From: Armillaria gallica
Taxonomy: Eukaryota > Basidiomycota > Agaricomycetes > Agaricales > Physalacriaceae
Direction: 5' to 3'
Assembly (NCBI GenBank): GCA_037576215.1
Contig: JBANDB010000015.1
Coordinates: forward strand, 62,001 to 126,000
Length of the DNA stretch: 64,000 nucleotides
The position numbers and the translations under genes were made by a program. The number at the start of each line of letters is the position of its first letter. Position 1 is the stretch's first letter. This document shows positions 1 to 11,764 of this stretch, one piece after another. The notes beneath the pieces were generated by a model, which did no database searches, was not told the origin of the DNA, and saw only the letters and a list, made by a program, of their open reading frames with translations.

Positions 1-3000
1 GACGTTACAGAAGGAATACGAACACGTACTGGTGCAGGAATTAATGGACAAGTACTACCAGAAGGTATTGTTAGACACCGCGTCTTGATATGTCCCTAGG
101 ACAGGACAGAAGCCGAGGGAATAGGTTTGAGGCGGGTGGAAGTAAGGAAGAAATCGGGAATTATTCGATAGCATCAATTTCCGGGCCGTCGCTCCGTGCA
201 GCTCTCCTGCTCATAGGCGATAGACAAGTAAGAGGGTGGTGAAGAAACCATACTTAGCCCTGTCGGCTGCACAGCAGTTTAGGCAAGATGACGTGTTAAG
301 AAGGTAGATAATACACCCGAGAGTTAATTAGATACTAACAAGAGCACCGTCAAGGATGAACACGTAGCTAAAAGTGACCGTCGTCTTCTGGTCAACCACT
401 GTGGATCCATAGAAGACCATTCCCAGCGAGAATACTTCTAATGAACTAGAAGCATAAGGGATCGCGACGTATCTGTTCTTAAAGTTAACATCATCTAAAT
501 GTGATTACGAGACTGCACATGCCCTGCACTGAGCACACTTATGAGGAAGGAAATATTGACACCGTACCGGGACTATACGCTGAAAAGACCCTTCCGACCA
601 CTGTACAGATAACTGCAATAGCTTATGAGCAATCATCAGGTAAGTCGAGGAACAATGCGCACCAATATCTCCGATTGCTCTGTGATAATGCATTCCTGCG
701 CTCCAGTTATTATCCTTATTCCTTGTTAGCGAAAAATGGCGGTTGGAGTCGAGGGTGAAAAAGTCTCTAGCACAAACCTATGGAGTTCTGCTTCTTCTTC
801 GTTGCATGTAGGAATTGACAGACGATGTGTTGAACATTGGTAAGACGAACAGAACATCGATTAGTCTCCGCGTAGGTTACAGAGAAGGAGCAGAATTACT
901 ATGAGATACCTAGTACAACAATTAGTTACCGGTCGAGTAAGGCAGGGAACTTGTACGTACCAGCTAGGCCCTTCAGAAATTTCGTGTCCATAGTGCGGCA
1001 GCATTCTTTCAGAGGTTACAATCCCGCATGAATATACGCACATGAAGAATGTAGAAGCTGTTTAATAATAAGCGATGAAGGAGAAGGACAAGAAGAAACA
1101 TACCGTATCTAAACAGGCCATTTTAAATCCAAATTTCCCTTGACTCATGTACGCCTATTCCTCTTCCCCGTTGTCTTCGTTATGAAGGTTCACGAGCGGA
1201 CAACAGAGAGGTTAGTCATAAAATACGGGCCTAGGGACGGCCCATTTAATAAAGCTCATATTGACGAAGTTACATTGACGTACCTCCGTAGGGATAAAGG
1301 TCGAGCAGTGGCTGTGCCATTTCGACGTTTCTTGACCAGACACATTCGTACACAGGAAATTGAATTGCAAATTTTGGTGCTATAGACGTGTAGCGACGCG
1401 TCCCGCGCCGGTCCCCGATTCTTTCCATTTGTTTCAACCTCCTCCTCCGAATCTCAGAGAGAAGGAACAACTTCAACCACAAGCTGAAAGATTCCTGACC
1501 ATTCGGGATCATCCTTTTTTCACAATATACCAGGATATATGAAGTACTTCAGAATGTTCTAGATACACTGCGAGCTCTAGTATCTGATCCCCATTGCTAG
1601 TAAGTGTAGTCACGACATTTTCTGCTGGTGACTTTCGAGCTGGAACAATGAGCAGGTAATATGTATGAACATTCACAGCAAATTCAAGGTGGAAAAGACA
1701 GCGATCGTGGATAACTCGTGAACGATCCGGGTATAGACAACAGTAGAAAACCGAGTAAGACGAAGACTCATGCACCTGGCTCGAAAAAGACTCGCTCGGT
1801 AACGGCCTTCGGCCGTCACCAGCTCGCATTTTCTCGCCAAGATCTGAGGTAAGCAGGGAAATACCATGCATTAACCACTCCGACAGTAGCAACGATGAAA
1901 GCAAGGACAATACAACGCATCATAGTAGACAGGGCCTTTTAAATTATCAACCTTGTTGTCACAACCGGCTTGTCGTCGCTACCTTCATCTTCTCAATCAG
2001 ATATGCGAACAGTATTGCACAGAAGCCTTACCAAAAACATAGCAAGAGCAAGTACTAGTATAATTTTACAATCGAAATTTTTCAGGCGGCGTTGAACGCC
2101 AAGTTTGAGGAAGTTTCCACAATTGAAAACGACAAAATTCAAATCGGACTGAACTGCTTGCGCCCACGCATGGCTGAGAGTGTTAGATGATGTCATAAAA
2201 AGAAAAGGAGCATACTTTTGTAACAAATCTGCGGTGTTTGCTGCGTAGCTTGACTCTTGGTGCGCAGATTTTGGAACAGTAACTCTTGGGATGGTGGGCT
2301 CTTTGCGAAATGAATGGATGCTCTGCTTCCTTGTGGCAAGAGACAAGTGATTTGCAGAGGCCCAGCTCCTTAGTCGCTCGCTGCCACGGGGAAAAACAGC
2401 ATCAGCATCAGATGGAACCGTGGACACAGAGCTGAGCCAGTATAATTGCCTGGGATGCGCTACCAAGCAGCAAGAGAGTTCAACAGGAAACGGAGTCCGA
2501 TGGCGTCACTTCACCCTAGGGGAATGAATCAGCCAGAAGCACAACAAAGCGACAGAACAAATGGGGCATACCTAAATGAACAAAGCACAATATGAGGTTG
2601 GTGCTGAATTGAAATGCAACACCGATGGATCGTAGGGCACCCAGTTTATAAGAACAACTCTTGCCAAGGGGCGACACCGCCTGTACCGAGGATACCACAA
2701 TAACGGGGAAAGTCACAGTGTGTAGGTCTGACTGTAGCGAAGCCAAATTTTTACCAATGTCAATGAAGCATGTAATTACACACAAGCAGATTCTCGACAT
2801 TGCTCCAGCATGAATATGTGACAACGGGCAGGACTCAGGAGTCAAGGAAGTGTCGCACCACGGTGCCGGGGAAAGGGGAAGAGGGTGTACAGGATAAAAT
2901 GCCTAGCTTATACTTAAGAACAGATATCGCCAACGGGCGACACCGCTGTGAGACAGTGTCGGGGGAATTTGGAGGGGAAGCATGACAAATCGTAGCGGTG

Positions 3001-3098
3001 CAGGCACCGGGGTCCCCGATTCTTTCCCGGGGTTCTCTGATTTGTTGAACACGCGGTGGTGATGTCTCAGAAGTACTTCCATTGTACCTTGTACCATT
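1..3098. other. Gene-poor region, no recognisable gene
   Basis: Open frames here are short (the longest is 157 codons, minus strand, 1993-2466). None shows a domain I recognise or convincing splice sites. The only structure I see is a 16-base motif (gtccccgattctttcc) at 1411-1426 and 3012-3027 that recurs inverted beyond the RNR gene. A shared phrase (gggcgacaccg) also occurs near 2670 and 2935. Confidence 0.5.
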
Positions 3099-4133
3099 AT
3101 GACCAATACACCTAAAAGTTCAGATTATCCCATCGAACCCGTCCTTACAGCTTCCGAAGAACGTCTTGTTCTTCTACCTATTCGATATCCTGAGGTATGA
3201 ATTTATTTAAAGTGACATAGTCTTGTTGCTTATTGCTTTCACAGGCGTATGACTTCTACAAGAAAGCTCAGGCATCAGTTTGGTCCGCAGAAGAAATGAA
3301 TCTCGCGTCAGACCGCGTTCAATGGGAAACCTCTCTTACAGAGGAAGAACGAGCGATGTTTCGTCATGTTCTTGCCTTCTTTGCCACTGCTGACTCAATT
3401 GTCGGCGAGAACCTAGTCAAACGGTTCATGTGCGAGGTTCAAGTTCCAGAATTTAGGTTATTCTACGGGTTTCAGGTGATGATTGAGAATGTACATTGGG
3501 AGGTCTACTCTCTGTTAATTGATACGTTTATCCGAGATGCACAGGAGCGTAGTTTGCTTTTCCACGCCTTTGCCGAAATCCCAGCTGTAAAAAGGAAAGC
3601 TGCATGGGCGTTCAAGTGGATCAAAAGCGAGCAGTCGTTTGCCACTCGAATTGCTGCTTTCGCTGCAGTAGAGGGAATTTTTTTCTCAGGTTCATTCGCC
3701 ACTATATTCTGGCTGAAGAAGAGGGGCTTGATGCCTGGGTTTACGTTCTCCAACGAACTAATCGCTCGCGATGAAGCACTACACACTCAGTTTGCTTGTT
3801 ATGTGTTTTCACAGTTGAGGAATCGGCCAAAGGAAGAAGAGCTACGAACTATCATTATCGAGGCGTCCGAGGTTGAACAATTGTTCTGGCAAGGTCATTA
3901 TCTTTTGCTCACTCGCGCTTCACGGGTTCATTACTTATGCAGATGCATTGAAGTCACCCATTCTTGGGATGAACGCTAGCGGTATGATTGAATATATCAA
4001 GTTTGTGACGGATCGATTGCTCGTAGATTTGGGAAGCGACCGAGTCTATCACTCGACCAATCCTTTTGATTCACCAAGCAACGTTTCCTCTCAGTATGAT
4101 CACCGGAGGAGACAAGAAGGCCCTGATTACTAG
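3099..4133 (+). CDS. Ribonucleotide reductase small subunit (R2) paralog, C-terminally short
   Basis: Class Ia ribonucleotide reductase R2 makes the tyrosyl radical used for NDP reduction with the large subunit. I read three exons: 3099-3194, 3245-3893 and 3943-4133, with GT-AG introns of 50 and 48 nt, giving 311 aa. All R2 metal ligands are visible: Asp in [10 protein letters not shown], Glu and His in IENVH with the radical Tyr four residues on (WEVY), Glu in AVEGIFF, and Glu and His in [21 protein letters not shown] is a near-perfect family signature. The start is the ATG just before the conserved [16 protein letters not shown] segment, so the usual N-terminal extension is missing. After NPFD the sequence departs from the family. 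It lacks the FFEKRV-type segment and the acidic/aromatic C-terminal tail that docks on the large subunit. It may be a divergent paralog or an early pseudogene; catalytic residues are kept. Confidence 0.88.
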
Positions 4134-4214
4134 GTAGAGAAAAACAGATAGTAGGGCCTGAAGCACGCCCGGTGGCAGGAACATGAGTTCTCATATCTTG
4201 AGTACAGCAGAGAA

Positions 4215-4515
4215 TATATCCACCTTATTTTAACCGACGCAGCAAGTAAGCTCGCTTCAACAGACCAAATGCACGTAGTTAGGCAATATTTTGCTGTTTC
4301 CACGTGCAAAAGTATTTGTCCGGGCAAGCAAATCGGTCAAGAAAGAGATGCTTATACACATTAAACCATCAGTCCTCCCTTCCAGTTAGTCGAAGAAAGT
4401 CCCACATTATGTTGCTAACACAACAAAGAAGCTCACTTCAACGGATTAAGAGCACATAGACAAGCAGATATCTGCTGTTCCAACGAGCGAAATGTAGTTG
4501 TCCGGCAAGCAAGTA
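4215..4515. repeat. Diverged two-copy tandem repeat downstream of the RNR gene
   Basis: Two units of roughly 100 bp, about 4217-4321 and 4420-4512, share the order: aag.aagctc.cttcaac, then gca..tag, then tgctgtt.cca, then ttgtccgg.caagcaa. They are well diverged. No coding potential is seen. The rest of 4134-4620 shows nothing else I can name. Confidence 0.45.
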
Positions 4516-4939
4516 AGTCAGGAATAGGCAAACGTCTGCCCAAGTATATCACTCGGGATACAACGGTTCCAGATGACCAAGCATTAGTAACACAGTAAGA
4601 CATTGAGCTCCGTAATTATCTTATCTATTTCCAAATAAGGTCATGCATTTCCTTTTTTGGTGTGGCAGCTGACAATAAATATGAACAAATTAACCCCTGG
4701 CGCCTCGGTTTGGCAGGGCAAATGGTCGTTATCCTTCCTACTAAACCCTCTGTCGTTTCCTCCTTATCTCGGAAAGAATCGGGGATAGTGTTTGGACCAG
4801 AAGCACAAGTACGCGAATTCAAATAAGTCCAAATAGCCCCTGCCCACGGTCTATGGTGGGCAAACGGTCGCGGAGGGCACGACAATTCCCTCTCTTCTCC
4901 TCACTACGTTCGGAAAGAATCGGGGACTAGGAGAGCCCA

Positions 4940-7900
4940 GTCAGCGTAAGATTGTCAGCCGTGGCGAGATTATAAGAAACTACTTAATGGCAGTATAGTG
5001 TAGCATGGAGAACACCGTGGTTGTGGTTGTGGACAAGGAAGCTGACGTTGAGATTCGAAGCGTTGAGGGTCCGTTCTGAGTTCGGGCTGGTTGACTGCAA
5101 TTCCAATTGGCAAAGACGACAGGGTCAATGCAACAAAACCATCGTAAAGACAATCGTCATATTGCGGACGGCAAAGAGAGGAAGGAAACGAGACGGTGAT
5201 GCCAGTCACATCAGACTCGTGCCATGATCAGGCCGGGCTGTGTCGCTATTTAAGGCAAGCAGTCGAGGTCACTGCTTCATGAAATGGAGTGACGGCTGGA
5301 AGGTCCGGACTAAGTATATTGGTTCCCAAACAATCTCTTCCTCTACCGCTACCATAAAATCTCGCCTTGCTCCACAATCTCTGTATCTGAGAAACTCCGG
5401 GAAAGCTCTTGAAGATCGAAAAGACTTGGGACTAGGAGAGGGTAGAAGACCACGACTCCCGTCGATTAGAACAATCTGTTAGAACGGGCAAGCTGGCACC
5501 TTTCAAGAAATTGGCAAGTAACGAACGTCTAGTCAAACCCGAATGTGTTGCTTGAATGCATGACGGCGCACGCGCTCGATTTTCTAGACTCCCTAACCAG
5601 CGTAACGGGGGACCCAAAAAACGCCGTCTTGTTGACCCGGACACTGCATCGATAACTTTAAGGTGACGAGAGTGACTGACCGGTGTCATGTGGGGAAAAG
5701 TAGATAATGATGTTGTAATCCATCGCCGTACTCGATATCGGTATGCTGAGGTCCCTGCCGCATGTAAATCAGAAGCTCGTCGTGGATAGCTTGGACATTG
5801 ATTAGAATATCCCAGAATTTAGAATAAATGCCATGGTAGAAAAGCTATAATCCCGCGAATCAGCTTCCAGGTGTGTGACAAGGAATACACACCTACCGCC
5901 GGGGCCAATGAAGCATTCTAGACGTTTGAAATAATGCCTATTGTACAATGAGAAAGTAGAGCCAAACGGCCGACGAAAGTCAAACGTACCTTGGAAGTAA
6001 AGGCCGCGACGGTATCCTGTACTATGTACGTTTCAATTCCTGGTGAAATGGCGTCACCTGCAGTCAGCCGTGAGGGTGGAAATTTGTGTACTAGTCAGTA
6101 TTGTACTTACTTCACCGGGTGGTACGCTCGGAGAGGCAGCTAATTCATGGTGCCTTGCTGTATTACTACGGCCCAGGAGTTCATTCATTGTCATTGACGA
6201 TGAGGTCCTGATGTTCTGAAATTCTTCGCCGTCGAGCCCTTATCTGGATGTTCAACCGGTCGATCCGACACCTTCTCCTGCAGTTCGCTCTTGACAAAAT
6301 AGCCTGTGGAAAGTCAGCACATCTCGAATAAGAAGCGGAAATGTACACACCTATGTTGAAATGAATCTGGGTCCTCTTGCTATGATTCCTCCGTATCGAC
6401 TTCTTCGATCGTTGAAAATTACTATATGCTGTTCATTCAGTGAATCAAAACGAGCACGAGAGACGCACCAGGTCGTTATGATAGCGTCGCCGTCGCCATT
6501 CATATTCCTAGATGTTCATTGCTGCGGATAAATGACAGTCGAAGAATATATCTGGGCTTTTCCTTGTTGATCGAGGAAATTCCGGTACCGGTTGGTTTCA
6601 TTTAGAGTTGGAATACACGTAACACATTAAGTAAGACCTGAGTATATGCGCTTCATTAGACGAATCAAGACCGGCTAGTAGACACGTACCAAAGCCCTGC
6701 GTAAGCTTCCATCTTGGTTGTTTTGTAGTTCTATTTCCCATCTCGCAGTGCAGGTTTGATGTCCTAAATGACGACCTCTCCAATGTTACTCTGCCATTCA
6801 CAGCCTGGTCGGCTATCAATTCCTCGACCATATACTGTGAGCTGGATTGAAGTGTGCAAAGGACAACTATGCAGAGACTCACAAGCAGCCAAGGTCTCAT
6901 CAGAGTACACAACGTCTTGCAGCAACAAAGGGCGTACCTGAGATGCAAGACCAGGCCAGTAACGGCGAATTTTTAAGTACGTCATGATGGAAAAGAAGAG
7001 CCGAGCGGCCCGATCATTTCAGGGTCCGACGACTCTGACACGAACTACCATCGTCAAATCGTTGACTCGACCTTGGCGCTCCTCTAGTATGCTAGCTTCT
7101 CAATATGCTCAGTAGTGACGAATATTCTTCCAGTAACCCTTCCGATGACTGTGCGAACCCATCTCGAAACATCTGCATGTCGATGAACCGATAGGCGACG
7201 CCTGACTCACAGTCACCGCGTATACACAAGCCTTGAACTTCAAGGGACATGTTGGTGCGGAGGCGCAAGGCATCTTGGATAGGTCTCTCCTTCTTGGATC
7301 ACGCCGCTGTTAGAAGGCCGTGGAAGGAACAAATGCCGTACGACAACATTACTAAAGTATGCGTTCCAACTAATTTGTGAGTCAATGGGCCATGCATGAC
7401 GAAGCGTATAGTGAACTATTTCCAAAGACGTGGGATACAGTCTGAGGGAGGAATTTGAGGGACGCGTATGCCTAGAGGACGACGACAGGACTAGGCCTCA
7501 ATTATTCGTGCGTTTACTCAGCTATCTCTGAGCATTTTTCTCATTTCTATACAGCTGCCGCGTTATCCCTTGACCTTTTGGCAAGCAAAGTAAAAATTCC
7601 CCCTCACGGGGCGCTGCCTGGTACGTCCTCGCCATATCTTTTCCTCCTACCTTTCTCACAGACCTCGATGTAGCATCTCCGAGTACAGATATATCTAGGA
7701 TTGTGTCACCGTTGGCGACTCATCATGGAAATGTACGGCAACGAGAAAGACAGGATCATGGCCAAGCTTTACAGCAGACGGTTTTTTGACACCTTGTGCA
7801 TCTTTACTTCTACTACCAGTCCAAATCCGCCTATTCAAGTACAGCTACGTAGGATTTGATAATATGGGCTTTGTATTCGATGTAACGAATGATTAATGAG

Positions 7901-10050
7901 CGGCGACTTCTTCTCTAGTGAAATGACTCGAGGATGATCTTGGATACGTCCACTGGGTGCGTGCACTTGTTCATATGCGTGTATCGAGTCATCTAATATC
8001 AATACCCACATAATTCAGAACTACGACGCCTGACGCCATTCCCTGTACCTGGATTTCGACCTTAGAGAACGGTGGAGAAGAAGCGAAGGCCAACACATGC
8101 GCAACGTTAGGGGTAGTTCACCGGTGCTTGTACGTGTTTGGTAGTTATCGTTCCAACATTGTTTTGCCAAACGTTTTTCAGGTTTTGACGATACTGGCAA
8201 AGAATGTTCGTCCACAAAACCTCTCAATCACCAGAAAAGCCCACCGTTGTGACGACTCCCCGTAATCGTATCAAAAGTGTCAAATCAACGAAGCCAGTCT
8301 GCCGTTCTCTTCGTCGCTTTGCAATCACCGACGTTATTTTCAGACGAATCGATTTTCTCAGCGCCTATGCCGTTAATGGTGCCAACTCTTTCGACGCAAA
8401 CAATGGAATAGGACCCACCCTTGACCACGCTGGTTCGAATGAGAATTACTTTGCTCGCCCCACGACCCCAGCGTTAGATTCGACTGCCTGCACTTATGGG
8501 CACGCCGGGTGGTTGCCTTGCAGGACACCTTTGTCTGTCCGTGGCGTGCAGCATTGTTACGTCGCTAGATCGTTTCTATTCAATTCCGTTGCGGCTTCTT
8601 TCTAGAGTGATATTTCTTCCGTAAGCTTATCCGTCTTTTCGGCTTAGAATATCCTCTAATATACACTTGCCCTTTGTTCAGACTTGAGCATCCGTATATT
8701 ATTTCTTTGCGGAACTATAGGGACGAACGGACTTGATATCACGTCTGTGTAAATAGCCGCCGATTTTACCGAGAAGCTGTATCATTTCGTCCTCAAATTC
8801 AGTGCCGGCGCTTATTGTGATCATCAAGATATACGAAATCTGCTTCCAGAGTGACTTCGACGTCGGGAACTACCATAGAGCACAGCCACTGCTAGTGGCC
8901 ATTTTGAGCGACGTCCCCCGTAAGCGCTGAATTCTTGCTTGTGGCACTCTTCATGTCTGATACTGATACGGCTAGGTATCGTTACAGAGTATGTCGATCG
9001 CCTACCATCTGTAAGAGATCTCCAGGGTTCGAATATTTGACGACGACTTACAGTCGGTGATATCACCAGGAATCCAGCCAGCTTATAAAGATCAACCGTC
9101 AACCGTCGTTGGACGACTGAAGAGGTTTTGACTTTGAAGGAAGGAGCATTCTCTCCAGGCCTCGGCTGGGTGCATGCTATGAGACGGCCCCATTGTGCGT
9201 AATGCAGTCCCAGATTGAGGAGATGCTACATAACCATTGGTTGAGCAGCACACCGAATACTTACCCCTGCGGGCTGAACGTACGAAATGCATGGCGGAAA
9301 CCTGACACAACGCTTCTCCACTATCGTCACAACTGAAAATACCAAGGACAATGGCGACGACTTACAACCGTCAAAACGACTACTGCCATTGAGCTCAAGG
9401 ATAACTTCTTTGAACTTTCAGACCACCACCGCCTCAGAGACGTTGAATATTGAGGGCAGAGTTGTGTTGTCTTTTGTATTCCGGTATGCTTGTAGTCTTT
9501 CTTCTTATGGCATGTTCTCATTGTTCTGTGTTGTACAGCCAAAGCAAATTCTTTTAGACGTCACTCCACCGAAGCGGTGTTTCCGGTGCGGATATCGGGA
9601 GGACTCTTCTCAGCTGATGGCTAAACAGAGGCGAAGATGCTTATGATGGTGCATAGAGAAGGAAATAGCGCTTAGAAGCCGTGGTATTGTACAGATGTGG
9701 ATACTTCAGTAAGCGCGATGTCGTTTCCAGGATGCCACATGGTCTAATCTTCTTTTAGGCGCCCACGAACCTTCGTATTTATGGCCATTAGATGGTCAAG
9801 TTTAAGGATCCGAGTTGTAAAATACTGCGGGGGTGTTTACAGGATCACGTATCCCTAGCGAAAGCACCTCGGGGGAGAAATATATCACAGGTACGCCTAC
9901 AACATGTTCTTTCTTCCCTTTCCCTGAGTAGTCCACACTTTAGAGCAGCGTGCTTCCTTGAAACCCAGGATACCACGTTTTGTTTACAGTAATTTTATAT
10001 GCAACGGCTCTCGACGGCGAGAAGAAATCACAAACCTCAAATCTCACAAG
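4940..10050. other. Gene-poor region without recognisable features
   Basis: Scattered open frames of 60-133 codons on both strands; none has a domain or family signature I recognise. The largest, 8204-8605 plus (133 codons, Ser/Thr/Arg-rich), begins with ATG but has no supporting context. No tRNA, rRNA or transposon terminal structure was found by eye. Confidence 0.4.
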
Positions 10051-10059
10051 CCCAATAGC

Positions 10060-11155
10060 GATATAGACCGCAAACGATGACACTTGTTGATATCTCGGCA
10101 AAGCCTGCAGAGATGAGAGGGAAAATCGAAAGGATGATGAAGAGTCAAGCCAAAGTCGATGTACTACCGAGGTGAAGAATTGGCCGATTCATAAGTACTT
10201 CATTATCATTTGTCTATTGATCTCAACTCATCTCTCCTACACAGTCATCCATGTCCCGACATCGGATATATTTAGCTACGGCTCTGACAATTCTGCCACG
10301 ATTCTGCCTACCTCTATACCTTTGGTCCGGAAGAGAACAGGAGAAGTACGCATGTCTTCTTTATCAAGATACCCTGTACTTACCTTTGTATCCTCTGGTA
10401 GCTTGCTGTCGTATCGAATTTCTTCACAATGATTTGAATCCTCGGAAATGTTGGTATCATTCCGTCATTGAATCAGGGCGAGAGGATTGTCGCATTTCTC
10501 AAAGTCTACTTAATGTTCTGACCATGTGAGTACGGCTTCTTTGCGAACAGCGAATCTTAGTGACTTTAGCCAACAACAGGGACGGCGACAGTATCAGTCT
10601 CCCAATCGTCGACACCCATCAAAGTCCCTCTCGGATAGGTCCCAATTCCGAAGAACGACTTTGTATGGCTATCTTCCGAGACTGGAAACGACCCCTTTTC
10701 GCTCGTCGGATTGATGCCGTGTTTGCGCTGGTTACATTCGGTTCCTAGTCCAGGTGTTTTCCTTGCCAAAGCTATCCAGAACTTTTCTGCTACTATTGCG
10801 GTTCACCCTTGTTTACGGTATCACGAACTGTATGAGAATAGATCAACGTCACCTTATTATCAGATAAGACTGTTCATCACTGTGGGAACCGGTGGTGCGA
10901 CATACGTTATCCTCGAGCCGAGTCCTCTCTTACATCGGACTTGATCCTCGACGACACTGTCGATTTGTGAACATCGTATTCCTCCTTCCCTCACGCCCAA
11001 GTCTGCTGAACGTCAGCGTCTATTCTTAAAGCTGAGTCTTCCTGGATCACTTGCTTTTTTATCACACAACATTACTTTGGTGCAGTCGTCTTCGTGCATC
11101 AACATGTGCATGTACAGATTGAATGGAAGTATTGTTCTACACGACATCAGGTGTA
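10060..11155 (+). pseudogene. Unrecognised exon-like segments upstream of the HET gene (copy 1)
   Basis: I do not recognise a family. Conservation with copy 2 is visible at protein level in places: IHVPTSDIFSYGS here against THDPASSIFSSGS there, EKYACLLYQDTLYLPL against EKYTYLQYQDLLHLPL, and PSPGVFLAKAIQNF against PDPGVFLARAVLNF. Intron-like boundaries recur at matching positions, such as an acceptor ctacacag near 10244 and a donor gtgagt near 10527. Frames are interrupted in both copies, so this looks like a decayed gene that was duplicated with the HET locus. Confidence 0.35.
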
Positions 11156-11764
11156 ATAAGTGAATTCCATCACCAGCTCTAGACGCCTCCCTCAGCGCTT
11201 ACCTTGTGGCGCGCGCTTGTTTGGTGGACGTGCCCCTTTCACAGGGATTATTCCTTGTACAAGGTACCCAATCTCACTCAGCATTAATTCGTCCGACAAT
11301 ATATTCGGTGTCTTGGGGCCTGGCCTCACGAACGGGCGAGCCGGATGTAGAACTTCAGCTGTTTGTGCGCTGATCGTTATCTCACCTTTTGAATTATACG
11401 TGCTGTGTGCGTGGAGTGCCGGAATATTTGAAGTCCTAGTAAAGAGACAGTACTATTCCGCTGTATTTGACAATCTTCGGTGGAGCAACGAACTCGAGAG
11501 CAGAAGTCGTGCATCTACGATTTTCAATTCCCTTATAACATGAAACAAATTGAGGGACATAAAACATTTAATTCTCGTATGATCATCAGGAGACGTCTAA
11601 GAAACGCCGTGCTGCATTCGCATAGTGGTTCGAAGAATCAGTGCTAGGCCTGAGAACGTTGTGCCCAGCATATGATGTATCATGCGGTGACTCCAATGCT
11701 TATCAAGGCTCTTACGTCTGTACCAGCAGCTCACGACGGGTCTGGCTGATAGTCTGGGTCAAAC

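Larger units (their letters stand above)
1411..4927. repeat. Four copies of a 15-16 base motif flanking the RNR paralog (two plus, two minus)
   Basis: The motif gtccccgattctttcc occurs on the plus strand at 1411-1426 and 3012-3027. Its reverse complement occurs at 4771-4785 and 4912-4927. The copy at 3012 lies about 72 bp upstream of the RNR ATG. The two downstream copies sit in a diverged tandem duplication of roughly 140 bp (about 4711-4785 and 4855-4927, both starting near gggcaaa.ggtcg). The arrangement resembles ends of a decayed inverted-repeat element or a shared regulatory site. Confidence 0.55.

Noticed and set aside
4040..4133. A further intron in the RNR gene restoring the canonical tail
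   Set aside because: An acceptor-like ctctcag exists near 4094, but no donor gives a frame with the family tail before the next stop.
8204..8605. 133-codon plus-strand frame
   Set aside because: No recognisable domain, no intron signals and no duplicate to compare; length is within chance for this gene-poor region.
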